A DNA stretch of 64,000 bases, from positions 45,404,970 to 45,468,969 of the forward strand of contig NC_089851.1 in the NCBI RefSeq assembly GCF_036373705.1, given 5' to 3'. Positions 25,101 through 36,052 of the stretch are shown here, piece after piece. How positions within the stretch are numbered: position 1 is the first letter of the stretch; every line of letters starts with the position of its first letter. Made by a program: the position numbers and the translations under genes. The DNA is from Amia ocellicauda. Lineage: Eukaryota; Chordata; Actinopteri; Amiiformes; Amiidae. The notes under the pieces are model-generated. The model saw only the letters and a list, made by a program, of their open reading frames with translations, searched no databases and was not told the DNA's origin.

Positions 25101-28100
25101 AGTTGTGAAAAAGTAAGTGCTTTCAAAAATAGACATGTTAATAGATTATCAATTAACTAAATGCAAAGTGAGTGAACAGAAGAAAAATCTACATCAAATC
25201 CTTATTTGGTGTGACCACCCTTTGCCTTCAAAACAGCATCAGTTCTTCTAGGTACACTTGCACAAAGTCAGGGATTTTGTAGGCATATAGTCATTTGTGT
25301 GATTAAACAATTATACCAAACAGGTGCTAATGATCATCAATTCAATATGTAAGTTGAAACACAATCATTAATCATTAAATGCGTAGATTTTCACACCTGC
25401 CTAAAACTTTTGCACAGCACTGTATGTATATGCACACAACAAAGTCAGTCTTTTAAAAAAAAAAAAAAAAAATTCAGCAGATTTGTGCTCATCTCTAAAA
25501 TGGCCCATGTGGGATTGATTAAATGTTGGAATTCGGCCAAAAATTTGAAAACTCTCAGGTCTGAATCAACCGCATAATTCCAGGTTACTATCCGAAGTAG
25601 GCTGATCAAAAAAAATCCACACAATGCTTGAGTGCCGTCCTGAACCATTTGCTGGCACTGTGAAGCAAATCTCTCTCCTTTCTTCTCCCCAGGCTGCAAT
25701 TTTCACTACGTTTCACTACATTACCATAGCAACATGTATACACTTAGTTCTCATTAAGAAGTCAGAGCATGAAAGCCACATGAATCAAAGTCATGAATAC
25801 AAGAACTTCTATACCAAAAATATGGTTGAATATTAAAACGATCGATTTGATTAATTTGATCATTATCCAGAGCTCTAATTAATTGTGCGTTTCATGAAGG
25901 ATATGATGTTTTTTTTCCTTGGGTTATTAAGTATATATTACCCCTTTTGTACAGCCTTTGTTATCACCTGGACCTATTCAAGAAAATGGAACCTTAATCA
26001 CCTTTGCTTTGTACAATCATCACCATGAGCCTTTATCAATCCACTTCTGAATGAAGGCTCCCCAAGATGTTTCCACTTGCTGTTATCTACAGCTTCTCTT
26101 TTCCATGTCACGCCTGCAAAGTTCATGATTTTATCTTCCCGTTTTCTATGTGGTCTTTTTTCATCTCTTAGGATCCATTCAATAGTTTCCTTTTGTCCAT
26201 CTTTGATCTGTTCTTCTTGTAATGTGTCCGGCCCATTTGCCATTTTGACATTTTCAAGTCACATATTTTGGTTTGTTCTCGGATGCACTCATTTATTTTT
26301 CCATCTCCTCTTGTTATTCCAAGCATATATCTTTGTGTCGTCCACAGTTTCTGTATCATTTTTGCATTAAGGTACCAGGTTTCAGAGCCACGAGGGAGCA
26401 CTGGTTGTTTGCATTGATCAAATACTTTGCTCTTCAGGCAAATGTGTAGATTTCCTTTCAACAGCGTGCTGTTTCTTCCAAATGCTCTCCATCCCATTTT
26501 CACTCTTCTTTTGATTTCTTCCATAATATCTCCATCTGCGCTGATTAGTTGTCCAATGTAGACGTAACTTTATACTACTTTGTGTATCCATTGTTTTACT
26601 TCAATTTTAGAACTAGATGAGGCCAAACACACTGTCAGGTTGTGCTGGCTGTGATGAAGTACAGTGAGGGGAAAAAAGTATTTGATCCCCTGCTGATTTT
26701 GTACATTTGCCCACTGACAAAGAAATGATCAGTCTATAATTTTAATGGTAGGTGTATTTTAACAGTGAGAGACAGAATAACAACAAAAAAATCCAGAAAA
26801 ACGCATTTCAAAAAAGTTATAATTTGATTTGCATGTTAATGAGGGAAATAAGTATTTGACCCCTTCAACTTAGTACTGGCAAAACCCTTGTTGGCAATCA
26901 CAGGTCAGACATTTCTTGTAGTTGGCCACCAGGTTTGCACACATCTCAGGAGGGATTTTGTCCCACTCCTCTTTGCAGATCCTCTCCAAGTCATTAAGGT
27001 TTCGAGGCTTGGCAACTCGAACCTTCAGCTCCCTCCACAGATTTTCTATGGGATTAAGGTCTGGAGACTGGATAGGGCACTCCAGGACCTTAATGTGCTT
27101 CTTCTTGAGCCACTCCTTTGTTGCCTTGGCTGTGTGTTTTGGGTCATGCTGGTCATTGTCATGCTGGAATACCCATCCATGACCCATTTTCAATGCCCTG
27201 GCTGAGGGAAGGAGGTTCTCACCCAAGATTTGACGGTACATGGCCCCGTCCATCGTCCCTTTGATGCGGTGCAGTTGTCCTGTCCCCTTAGCAGAAAAAC
27301 ACCCCCAAAGCATAATGTTTCCACCTCCATGTTTGACGGTGGGGATGGTGTTCTTGGGGTCATTCCTCCTCCTCCAAACACGGCGAGTTGGGTTGATGCC
27401 AAAGAGCTCGATTTTGGTCTCATCTGACCACAACACTTTCAACCAGTTCTCCTCTGAATCATTCAGATGTTCATTGGCAAACTTCAGACGGGCCTGTACA
27501 TGTGCTTTCTTGAGCAGGGGGACCTTGCGGGCGCTGCAGGATTTCAGTCCTTCACGGCGTAGTGTGTTACCAATTGTTTTCTTGGTGACTATGGTCCCAG
27601 CTGCCTTGAGATCATTAACAAGATCCTCCCGTGTAGTTCTGGGCTGATTCCTCACCGTTCTCATGATCATTGAAACTCCACGAGGTGAGATCTTGCATGG
27701 AGCCCCAGACCGAGGGAGACTGACAGTTATTTTGTGTTTCTTCCATTTGCGAATAATCGCACCAACTGCTGTCACCTTCTCACCAAGCTGCTTGGCGATG
27801 GTCTTGTAGCCCATTCCAGCCTTGTGTAGGTCTACAATCTTGTCCTTGACATCCTTGGACAGCTCTTTGGTCTTGGCCATGGTGGAGAGTTTGGAATCTG
27901 ATTGATTGATTGCTTCTGTGGACAGGTGTCTTTTATACAGGTAACGAGCTGAGATTAAGAGCACTCCCTTTAAGAGAGTGCTCCTAATCTCAGCACGTTA
28001 CCTGTATAAAAGACACCTGGGAGCCAGAAATCTTGCTGATTGATAGGGGATCAAATACTTATTTCCCTCATTAACATGCAAATCAATTTATAACTTTTTT

Positions 28101-31100
28101 GAAATGCGTTTTTCTAGATTTTTTTGTTGTTATTCTGTCTCTCACTGTTAAAATACACCTACCATTAAAATTATAGACTGATCATTTATTTGTCAGTGGG
28201 CAAACGTACAAAATCACCAGGGGATCAAATACTTTTTCCCTCACTGTAGTACTTGGCTTAAATGCCATCATTATGTCTTGTTCTGTAGTATTAAATTTAA
28301 CTCAACTGCTTCTCAAAGGGTTCTGATGAGCCATCCATCCTTGAGCCTCCCATTTTATTTTAGGTTTCTTATTTTATTTTATATTTTATCAATTTGATAT
28401 ATGTGAGACTGTGCTCTGCTTGTGTTTGTTTCCATGTCTTTATCACACAGCCTCTGTACTGGTCAAAATCTCCCAAGCATCCCAAATACTAAAACCCAAA
28501 ACACGTTGGGCCCCATGATCCACACATAGCGAGTTGGAAGGGCCGACTGTAACCAGGGTTTCACTTATGTGCTGTATGGTTGGCCTAGTGTTTCTGGGCT
28601 CTGGTAAGCTCAGTCAGCCACGGTTCCCGCTGTGTGGTTGGCCTAGCGTCTCTGGGCCGGGGTGAGCTCAGTCAGCCAGGGTTCTCTTGGTGTGCCGCAG
28701 GGTTCAAAAATCAGCCCTGGTGATTTCTCTGGGAGATGAAGCAGATGGCCTGCCAGTGTGAGTTTTAGATTATACTTTCATGTTGTTCTAGTCTTTCCTG
28801 TGCCAGCAATGAGGGGCTTTAGTGGTGGGCCGAGATAAGTGATTGCCTATTCATAAAAACAAGGTGTGAAAGACTAAAGGTGTTGCTGAAGAACATTAGA
28901 AACCTGCAAACTTTCAACTTTACATCCACCTTAAAATAATTATTTCAGTTGGGTTTATGACATCATCCTTAGGGTAATCCATCTAGCCTCCTTTTCAAAT
29001 TCAATGCTTTCTTCTTTTCCTTTTCCTTGGCTTTCAAACTGTAAAAGCCAGCCCACTTGGCATTCTGCACTGGAAGGCTGTGATTCAATTGAACATTAGC
29101 TGTAAGTATGCCCTGCTTCACAGTTATTGCTATCAAATTTGTATCGATAATATTAATCAGATTATTTTAAGACATCCATGAATGGTTTGAGAATCCCTTA
29201 ACTAATGTAGGCTATTAATCCCAGCTTTAACATGTTCTCTAGTATATGATTATGTGACTTCAGCATCTCAATGATACAAAGGCTGGTTTTGGAAACTCAA
29301 ATAAACTTATCTCAAATAAATTCACACCATATACAGTCGGAGAGCCCTCCTCTTCCTTGACCTGAACTCGGGAAGCACAGACTAACAACGGGCACAACGT
29401 ATGTGGAAATATAGTGAAAATATTTGCTTGTACTAAGGGAGAATCCTTATACTGCTCCAATGCTTCAGCTTGTGCAGGGACATTAAATGTTCTGCGTTTT
29501 GCCTCTCATTGGCAGTGTGGTGTGAAAGTGTACTGCCATCTTAAAATGAAGTGTGGCAAGCAAAACTTGTACTGAGACTATGATGATAAAGAAGCCAATG
29601 CCCTCCACCTTATATTAATTTCTGTGTAGTGGACAATAATAATTTATTTCTGTCTGCTAGTGTTAATCCCGTTTGTAAAACACAGCACACAACAGATAAA
29701 CAAGGAAGTATTTTGAAAGTAAATATCGGTTTAAGCGGATGTCCTATAGCACACAAGCCACATCAAACTTTTTTTTTTTCTTCTTTGTTTCCCAGTCACT
29801 TGTCACCGCTATAGCCAGGAATGTCTGATTTTCTATCTTGAAGTAGTGGCAACATCAGTTATGAATTACATCAAACAATTACATGTTAATCCCTTACAAC
29901 ATTTCTTGTGAGGTACGGGCCATGTCCGATATGAAACAGTGTGTTAGATCTGTGGTTAAAAGACTGAATTTAGACGGTTTAGACACTTTATTAACACAAC
30001 AGAGGCAATTGGAGATTCAGAAACCAACCAAAAACTGTGGTGTTCTATGCTTATTAACATCTAAAGTAGAGACACAAATGCAATGTCCATTTTGTGGATG
30101 TGTGGCTTGTACGTCCATTACACTAACAATACAATTACTTTTTTTAGCTGAATGAAACTCCATTCTTTCAGTTCATTGTAATACAGGGTCTTGTGACAGC
30201 ATGTCTGACTGGGTGCTTCTGAAATACTGGACCTGATGCAGCACTACGATTCACTTTGGCCATTCCAGCACTAGATGGCAGTAATCATCCACGAATAAAG
30301 AAAACCTTCTACTCACATGTGGAGTGCAGTCTGCAGCCCAATTCATTCTTTTCTTTTTTCCCTCTCTCTCTCTGCTTCTGCCTCTGCCTCTGCAGACAAG
30401 TTATTCAAAATGAATGTTCATAATTCTGTCCCCTTGGATTCAGAGGCAACATTTTATGGGGACACGCAGAAGAGGCTGTTAATAATGAATAATGCTGACC
30501 GTTTGGTTGTTCATGAGATTTATTTAAGAGTTATTGAAGTAATAGCTGGAGAAATTTCACACTAGTGTCTAATGGGTTGTGGTGTACAGGATGTCTTAAT
30601 GTATAATCCAAACTAGTATGACATTACGTACTCTTATGTGGGGGGAAAAAATTGGTCCCACTGTCTGCATTTAATAACTAGTTTCCAAGTATTAGATCTC
30701 TGATTTCTGGTTGTTATTTCTTTAATGGAAAGTCTATAGCAACTTGAAACTTTCCTTTGTGTATTTCTATTAATATAATGTGCTGTTTTTTAAATGGCTC
30801 ATGCATTTCATTTGCAATTCAATAACTTTTATTTTTTAGATAGCAACTTTTCATGTTGAGCAATGCACTTAGTCAATTTCAGGTTATAAAAGTACAAAGG
30901 CAATTTGCAGTACAAGAGTAATGTGGATCCTTGAGCTCTGAAAAGGGTCTCAGACATTTTAATTTTGAGAATATGAAGAACAAATGAACAGGTTCTTGGA
31001 GTTTTCCTGGTTAAAACATGAATGATGTATAGTGTAATCATGTTTTGTTTATTTGAAAAATTTTCATTACCCAACAATCACCCTTTTTGTGAATATTTTA

Positions 31101-34100
31101 ACACTTCTTTTCACCCCCTTGCATTTTTCACACCTTCTACAAATCAGATCACCAAGAAAAATTCTCCAACCGAGCACCTGTGTAAATTGGTTGTAAATAT
31201 CTGGAGACACTCTTGTGTCTAATCCATGCTCATTTTAAAAACACATTCTTGTAAACACACTGAGGTTTGAAGGGTTTAGCTTTGGTTTGCAATATTTTCC
31301 AGATGCATGGCCTGGGTGTAAATGTCAACACAGATCAGAAAGTGTTAAAAAAGCCATAAAAGTCAACGCTAAATGTTTCACCTTTTAAGGCAGAGTTCTC
31401 AAACTTGCTCCCTGGAGACCCCTAATGTCTTCTGACATCTGTTCCAACCTGGGCCCATGCATTGCACTGCTCTGATTGTCTGGTTAACTCTGTGTTCAGT
31501 AATGGTCTCTGTAGACGACAAGTTGTTATAGGTGGGTGCACCTTGGATCAAAATAATGTGTTTAGCCATAAATAATACAAACACAAACTTTCAAACCAGT
31601 ATTGCTAAAGCACTTAGATTAAGGAAGTAATTGGAATGAAAGCCAGAAGACACTGCAGTCCTCTGGGAACAGTTTGAGAGCTTCTTCATTTTCTTAAATG
31701 TAAAAATAAATTAAAAATACAACTTAATTAAAAACGGCCAAGACCCTTTTCAGTACTCAAGGACCCACATTACTAATTTCTCTTGTGCTGCAAATTGCCT
31801 GAATCTGAAGTGCTTTTGAGGTTGTGCTCAACATGACAAGTTGCTATATAAAAAAATATAAAGGAAAATGAGTTGCAAATAAGTAAAAAAATATATATAC
31901 TTTGCATACTTTAAAACTACTGTGGTTTCAGTCTTAAGTGCTGATAATACACCAGCTGTTTATGGTGAGCAGCCGCAACCTCTGACCTCTCCTCTCTTGC
32001 CCACACAGGCCAATGAGATGCTCTTCAGCGGCAGGAAGCTCACGGCGCAGGAGGCATGTGCGAAGGGCCTGGTCTCTCAAGTGTTCTGGCCCGGGACCTT
32101 TACTCAGGAGGTGATGGTGCGCATTAGGGAGCTAGTCTCTTGTAATTCAGTTGTAAGTCATCCTTTAATTTCTTTTTAATTTGTAACATTTCACACACTT
32201 AATTCTGCACTTTATACGGATCATACAGAATCCAGCTGAATATATTTTACATCATCATGCTGCATGGTTTTGTTTTGTTTTTTGTTTGTTTTCGGTTTGG
32301 GGGTGCAGGTTTGATTTCGTTTTTAGAAATAGTTTTTTTTATTATTTATTATTATTTATTCTCTTAGGTGGTCTCTCACTTAGGTCTTTGTTTCTTCCAG
32401 TAAGATTAGTATCCGTTCATGTATCCCTAGGCTTTCCTACTGTTTCCTACCATAGACCGCCCCCAACTGCTTTTAAAGCTGTAATTAGTGCTGATAATCA
32501 AAGTTTGCTTTTCCCTGGAATCCAATGACCCTTTCCAGTAAAATGGCGTGTGAAGGAGCAGTCGGTTAGCTTTCAGTAGTAATCTGGACAGTTTTTTTAA
32601 AATCAGCTGAACTACGCAAACTGCAGCTTTTTACACTAGCAATACTTTGGAACAGTAAGCATGCCTCTGTGTAAGTAATCCCAAAATGAACATGCTTTCC
32701 TTATGTACTTGCCTTTTTTTTTTCTCCTTCACACTCATCTTAGTTTTGCCTTGGCTGTATAGGCCTCTGCTCTTAGTTTGTCAAGATCCATAATTCCCAA
32801 CCCTTGTCCGGGGCCCTACGGCCAGGTCCCTCCAGGTGTCTTTGCAACCTTCTCGGTTATTTAATGGAAACCACCATTGACCTCGTAATGTGCTCATTCT
32901 GACTATTTATTAGCTGACCAAAAGATGGATAATTCAAATTCATTTTATATTTAACTTCAATTCTCCAGCTGTTTTAAAAAAAAATAATAATAATAATAAT
33001 AATAATTGACTGGGAAATTTGCATCTCTCTACTTTTGCTGATCTGGGGTAAAGCCATTCAAATCTTTGTGAACCATTTTGAAATTTGAAGTTAAATATTT
33101 ATTTCAAGTCAGGCCCTTGTTTTTCGTTTGCTCTTAAAATAGACCCATAAGTACAGAAACTTGTGTAATAATAGTGTAATAATGTACAATGATGTCTTTG
33201 CCATATGCGAGTGTAAATAAGCTGTATTATCAAGTGGAAACTTCTTGGAGAGGTCTTCATCCAGCAGTGGATCAACAAAGGTTGCTGCTACTGCTGCTTA
33301 CACATGTATACAAGTGGCAAAGAAGCCATTGTACATTATTACACCACTACAAGTTTCAGTCCATGAATTAAGATCTTCATAAAGTTGACTGTAGTGTTAC
33401 TGAAGTACAATAAGTAATTCAAACCCTTTGAAGGCAGACATATTTCAGATCTTAAATATTAATATACAAGTTCAAGTTCTGCAGTGTTAGTGTAGTGTCC
33501 CATAAATAGTTTTGAATAATGTACTGGATCTGAGAAATGACCCCCTGAGCAATACCCAGAGCAGCACATATTTATAAAGGCAACCATGAGAGGGACATTA
33601 ATGCTGCTCCTGCAGGAGCTAGACAAGCTTACTTAACACATTTACATGCTATTGTGTCTGGGGTTCAGACATGCAAATGGCATGAGACCAGTGGTACGGA
33701 CAAAAGAGCATGCAGAGTTATAATAACTGACAAACTGAATCTCTTTATTTAGGGCTTTAAGTTAATACTTATGCTACTTAAAATAGTGAAAGAGAAGAAG
33801 CACATGGTCCTGAAAATGATTCAAAGGCACAGAGCTGTATAGAAGCTTGATTTTCATAATCGGTCAAAAAAAAAAAAACGGGGTGGAGTTGGGCCAGGCG
33901 TAAACCCTGCTGTGTCTCAGTCCAGCATGCCGTTCTGTCCAGAATCATACTCTGCAAAATACCGTTAGCACAAACGCACAGGCAAGAAACTAAAAATCAG
34001 TTTTGGTTTTGAAACTCTGTAAGGGGTCAAATCAGACCACTTTCTGCAGTAACTGTGTGGCCTGTGTGCCCAGCTCACTGTATGATGAGCTCTTGTGTTG

Positions 34101-36052
34101 CATCTGCTGCCCTGTGCTGATTGTCAAAATGTCCTTGGTGTCAGTCAGGACGTTTCTCATCTCTAGCTTTGATGCAGATCCGTGGTGCCGTTTTTCTCAT
34201 CTATATTAATGTCTGTAGACCTGAAATATGGGCTCAGCTGTTCTCCGGGCATCTCCCGGTCCCCAGCACTAACTCAGTTGGTGTTTTTCAGTTGGGATAA
34301 TTGGGGCCAAGCCATTTTAGTGTGGGGTGTATTTGGCCCACTATTCCTGGCGTCTATCAAGCCAGCAGTCTGTTCAAAACTGCTTCACTTGACTTTTATT
34401 TTTTCTTCTTTCGATTGTCTCTACTCTCGGAAATGCCCTCCTTGAGGCAGCAATCACAGCATCTCTCTGTGATGAAAAAAGAAATGAAATAGCAGACAAT
34501 TACAAGGCACCCACCCACACGAGCAGCTGTGCAGCGCTTTTTACACAGCGGGGCTTCAGACCAATTTGAACGAAAATGAGCGGCTGCTGCGTCCCATCCG
34601 AGAGTAGCTCTTCAGATCTAGTCCGTGCCGAGGGCTTCCTGAGGCCCATTCTTACAAGAGGCTTGTAATGTGGGCTCTGCTGGACCCTGTTAAACACTCC
34701 CTCCCGAGGGTTCAACAGTATGTGGTGATAAGCACTCCTCAGTACATTGAGGTGACTTTCAAACCCAATGGAAGCGGTGAGCTGTGTGGGCATTCCCAGG
34801 GGCTGCGCGTGGCCCAAGGGCCCTAGCTGAGCTCAACAGAGATCGGTCAGGGATTGTTATTGTTATATTCGAGGAGGAGGAAAGCGGGTGATAGAGAGCA
34901 CCCTGATATTCAGTACTGCTTAGGAAAAGTGTGTGTTCACTTCCCAACACTTGTAGGTTTTTATTCTTCTTACTGGTTTTCCATTTCTTGCATCATTTGA
35001 GGTCCCAGAACTATAAAACTTTAATTTTTTATTTATGTATTAATGTATTAGATTAATAATACATTTGAGGCTGTTAAGTAGAAGTGAAGTGGCACCTTTT
35101 CAATTTTTTTTTTTTTTTCATTTTTTTTTTTTCATATCCGTCTTCATAATGTGACTGGTAGTTATTAGCATGACTGATAACTACACGTTATTCTCTAGAC
35201 ATGGCTGCAGCAAAGGGGTTTTGTACGACTGTGTCACAAAGCCAGTGCTCTTCAGATCTGTCCCGGCCGCAGCGCAGGCGGTGGCTTGGAGAGAGCAGCT
35301 GTTCTGAGGCCTGGGTTTGCAGAACACTGTCACGAGGGACGAGACTCCGGGTTCTCAGGGGTGGAGAGCGGGAAGGTGTTTTTCATTCCACCTGAGCTGT
35401 TACCCTGCTGCACCCTGGTCAGTTTGCCATGGCAGTATTGGAGTATGAACAGGCTTTTGTTGTGGTTGTCCCAGTAGTTTTTCCCCATCGTTTCCTATGG
35501 TGTCAAAATGTTTTCACTGTGCTTGACTTCACTGGACCCCTGAAATACCATAGGGTACCTGGATGAATCTCAAAGGCATGTTTTCTGTGGTAGAGTGTAG
35601 TGAAGCACAGTGAAGGAGTGGTAAAACTCTGGGGAACCACAGTAAAATTAGGGTGCAACCACAGTATTTACAGGTGGTACATTTTCCAGGGTTGATGTGC
35701 ACAGGGGTTATGATATAACTGATGTACTGATTAGATGACGCAAAGCTGCTTGCTACTGTTACTGCGGCCTTTCAGGACTGGAGAGGGGCCCCGGCGTCTT
35801 AGAGGGCAAGAGCAAATCTGCTAGCTGGCCATTCCATAAATCTTTACATTCTCCTTTGTTTTGTCTTCGTTGTGCATCTCTCCCCCGCCCCAGGTCCTCC
35901 GGGAGTCCAAAGCTCTGGTCCGCAGCACCACTAAGGCAGCACTAGAGCAGGCCAATGAGAAGGAGTGCGAGGTCCTCAAGCGGGTGTGGGGGTCCCCCCA
36001 GGGCATGGACTCCATTCTCAAGTACCTGCAGAAGAAGATCGACGAGTTCTAG
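12286..36052 (+). CDS. CDYL: Chromodomain Y-like protein, six of its coding exons (5' partial)
   Basis: Exons are 12286-13018, 20044-20291, 22899-23071, 24621-24831, 32009-32152 and 35894-36052. All have AG acceptors and GT donors, and the phases join into 555 residues plus stop. Residues 1-55 are the chromodomain, starting VERIVDKR and including YLVRWKGY and DDTWEPE. The Tyr-containing start of the domain must come from an upstream exon outside the recognised sequence. A linker with [20 protein letters not shown] (residues 149-168) follows. From about residue 290 to the end is a crotonase fold with [14 protein letters not shown] and ending KIDEF. In vertebrates CDYL is a nuclear corepressor that reads methylated histone H3 and hydrates crotonyl-CoA. 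The RPP40, PPP1R3G and LYRM4 neighbours favour CDYL over CDYL2. Introns hold several transposons. Confidence 0.95.
12480..12555 (+). repeat. AGC/AAC-type coding triplet tract in CDYL
   Basis: Imperfect triplets encode a run of Ser, Asn, Gly and Ala: residues [18 protein letters not shown] followed by NNN. As recalled, mammalian CDYL has only a short TSPNNARKQ segment here, so this is a low-complexity expansion in the flexible linker just after the chromodomain. Confidence 0.7.
13945..14990. mobile_element. hAT-like element, one end recognised
   Basis: It starts TAGAGCTCGACCGATACAGG followed by further CCGATA motifs, a typical left end of a family of fish hAT-related non-autonomous elements. 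The following kilobase is AT-rich and non-coding. A matching right terminus ending ATCGGTCGAGCTCTA was not found, so the end coordinate is approximate and the element may be truncated. Confidence 0.5.
15016..15895. mobile_element. hAT-type non-autonomous element, 880 bp
   Basis: The left end is TAGGGGTGTAACGATTCAAC. The right end reverse-complemented begins TAGGAGTGTACATTTTTTAA. The flanking octamers ATGAGTTT (15008-15015) and ATGTGTTT (15896-15903) match at seven of eight positions, as expected for a decayed hAT target duplication. No transposase was recognised inside; an A run occurs at 15497-15518. Confidence 0.7.
19122..19159. repeat. (ATT)n microsatellite
   Basis: About 12 ATT units in a CDYL intron. 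Confidence 0.95.
20044..20291 (+). CDS. CDYL: CDYL third coding exon
   Basis: The acceptor CACCCACAG precedes GTACC, and the exon ends in phase 0 before GTAAGT. It encodes residues 245-327, including the basic [19 protein letters not shown] segment and the start of the crotonase fold, [20 protein letters not shown]. It is close to the vertebrate protein throughout. Confidence 0.95.
20893..20989. promoter_or_regulatory. 44-bp-arm palindrome with divergent TATA boxes in Tc1 copy 1
   Basis: The left arm 20893-20936 and right arm 20946-20989 are reverse complements except for one base. The right arm carries TATAAAAG (20975-20982), about 50 bp upstream of the transposase ATG. The left arm carries the same box on the other strand. 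The transposase promoter role is inferred from position. The same structure occurs in copies 2 and 3. Confidence 0.6.
21031..21949 (+). pseudogene. Tc1 transposase, internally deleted
   Basis: It starts [20 protein letters not shown] after CACC. The N-terminal paired helix-turn-helix domain and the first catalytic Asp ([12 protein letters not shown]) are intact. About 90 bp is then missing between LWGCF and the region encoding [12 protein letters not shown]. The frame shifts and ends at 21663, while the C-terminal catalytic part continues in another frame to 21949. The DNDP motif has also lost residues (QHDSKHTAK). The protein would be inactive. Confidence 0.9.
22899..23071 (+). CDS. CDYL: CDYL fourth coding exon
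   Basis: It follows GCCTGGCAG and begins GTC ATG AAG GAG (VMKE) in phase 0. It ends two bases into an Arg codon before GTAAAG. It encodes residues 328-384, including [20 protein letters not shown] and [11 protein letters not shown], part of the crotonase core. Copy 1 of the Tc1 family lies upstream and copy 2 downstream of the pair of exons 4 and 5. Confidence 0.95.
23072..24620. other. CDYL intron between coding exons 4 and 5
   Basis: No transposon, RNA gene or other feature was recognised. Confidence 0.5.
24621..24831 (+). CDS. CDYL: CDYL fifth coding exon
   Basis: The acceptor TCATTCACAG is followed by G ACC TTC GTG, and the exon ends with TCT before GTAAGT in phase 0. It encodes residues 385-455, including [20 protein letters not shown] and [20 protein letters not shown], the region that forms the oxyanion hole and acyl-CoA pocket in crotonase-fold proteins. 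Together with exon 4 it is 384 nt, a multiple of three. Confidence 0.95.
25077..25422. mobile_element. Tc1-type MITE, about 346 bp
   Basis: The left end CAGTACTGTGCAAAAGTTTT and the right end, which reverse-complemented reads CAGTGCTGTGCAAAAGTTTT, form inverted repeats continuing through TAGGCAG. TA follows the right end (25423-25424) but TG precedes the left. No complete transposase is present. The inside phrase near 25205-25260, about a protein-poor stretch with GTGTGACCACCCTTTGCCTT, is typical of the ends of this family, so it is probably an internal deletion derivative. Confidence 0.75.
25990..26600 (-). pseudogene. RTE-like LINE, C-terminal reverse transcriptase fragment
   Basis: The minus strand encodes [20 protein letters not shown] followed by a segment with [11 protein letters not shown] and the RGSETWYL motif. 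After a frame change it continues through [10 protein letters not shown] and [10 protein letters not shown]. These match the region after the catalytic core of RTE-type non-LTR retrotransposons, where ...LP-L..G-ETW is typical. The endonuclease and catalytic RT domains are not present here. Tc1 copy 2 lies just beyond 26660. Confidence 0.65.
26870..27880 (-). CDS. Tc1 transposase, full-length frame but damaged active site
   Basis: The frame is uninterrupted from [14 protein letters not shown] to stop, 336 residues. The usual start is taken at 27880; a longer upstream in-frame ATG at 27964 falls inside the palindrome and is unlikely. The paired HTH region and the first catalytic Asp ([11 protein letters not shown]) are normal. 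A three-residue duplication gives [12 protein letters not shown], so the spacing from Asp to the Glu in [11 protein letters not shown] becomes 37 or 32 instead of the 34 of DD34E enzymes. Two residues are missing in RVAKPRNL, and the last dozen residues are frameshifted ([10 protein letters not shown]). It is probably inactive. Confidence 0.85.
   Translation of the reverse strand: MAKTKELSKDVKDKIVDLHKAGMGYKTIAKQLGEKVTAVGAIIRKWKKHKITVSLPRSGAPCKISPRGVSMIMRTVRNQPRTTREDLVNDLKAAGTIVTKKTIGNTLRREGLKSCSARKVPLLKKAHVQARLKFANEHLNDSEENWLKVLWSDETKIELFGINPTRRVWRRRNDPKNTIPTVKHGGGNIMLWGCFSAKGTGQLHRIKGTMDGAMYRQILGENLLPSARALKMGHGWVFQHDNDQHDPKHTAKATKEWLKKKHIKVLECPIQSPDLNPIENLWRELKVRVAKPRNLNDLERICKEEWDKIPPEMCANLVANYKKCLTCDCQQGFCQY
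27923..28019. promoter_or_regulatory. Palindrome with divergent TATA boxes in Tc1 copy 2
   Basis: This is the counterpart of the structure at 20893-20989. CTTTTATACA on the left and TGTATAAAAG on the right sit in near-perfect inverted arms around a short centre. It lies immediately upstream of the transposase start at 27880. Confidence 0.55.
28577..28692. repeat. 58-bp imperfect tandem duplication
   Basis: Two adjacent copies start TGGTTGGCCTAG at 28577 and 28635. Both contain TCTGGGC and AGCTCAGTCAGCCA followed by GGTTC. A weaker partial copy may precede 28577 (GCCGACTGTAACCAGGGTTT). Confidence 0.75.
32009..32152 (+). CDS. CDYL: CDYL sixth coding exon
   Basis: The acceptor CCCACACAG is followed by GCC AAT GAG, and the exon ends GTT before GTAAGT in phase 0. 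It encodes residues 456-503: [20 protein letters not shown] then [15 protein letters not shown] and a C-terminal helix. The crotonase-fold motifs are strongly conserved. Confidence 0.95.
32153..35893. other. CDYL intron between coding exons 6 and 7
   Basis: No transposon or RNA gene was recognised. A short AAT run near 32984-33005 and T-rich runs near 35105-35130 are the only repeats noted. Confidence 0.5.
35894..36052 (+). CDS. CDYL: CDYL terminal coding exon
   Basis: It follows CCCGCCCCAG and begins GTC CTC CGG GAG (VLRE). The stop TAG is at 36050-36052. It encodes residues 504-555: [20 protein letters not shown], then [17 protein letters not shown] and the C-terminus [10 protein letters not shown], which matches vertebrate CDYL. 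Confidence 0.96.
   Translation, partial: VLRESKALVRSTTKAALEQANEKECEVLKRVWGSPQGMDSILKYLQKKIDEF

Larger units (their letters stand above)
26662..28246 (-). mobile_element. Tc1-type transposon copy 2 with TA target duplication
   Basis: TA lies at 26660-26661 and 28247-28248. Both termini carry CAGTGAGGG-type ends with long inverted repeats and inner TATTTGATCCCC/TATTTGACCCC repeats. The 1585-bp length is close to copy 3 (1584 bp). The transposase is on the minus strand, opposite to copy 1 in the same gene. Confidence 0.93.
24832..32008. other. CDYL intron between coding exons 5 and 6
   Basis: It contains the Tc1-type MITE at 25077-25422, an RTE-like LINE fragment near 25990-26600, Tc1 copy 2 at 26662-28246 and a 58-bp tandem duplication at 28577-28692. 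28693-32008 contains no other recognised feature. Confidence 0.6.

Noticed and set aside
29883..30155. 90-codon open frame with a Cys-rich end
   Set aside because: It lies inside a CDYL intron, has no recognisable domain or splice context, and is the length expected by chance in this AT-rich sequence.
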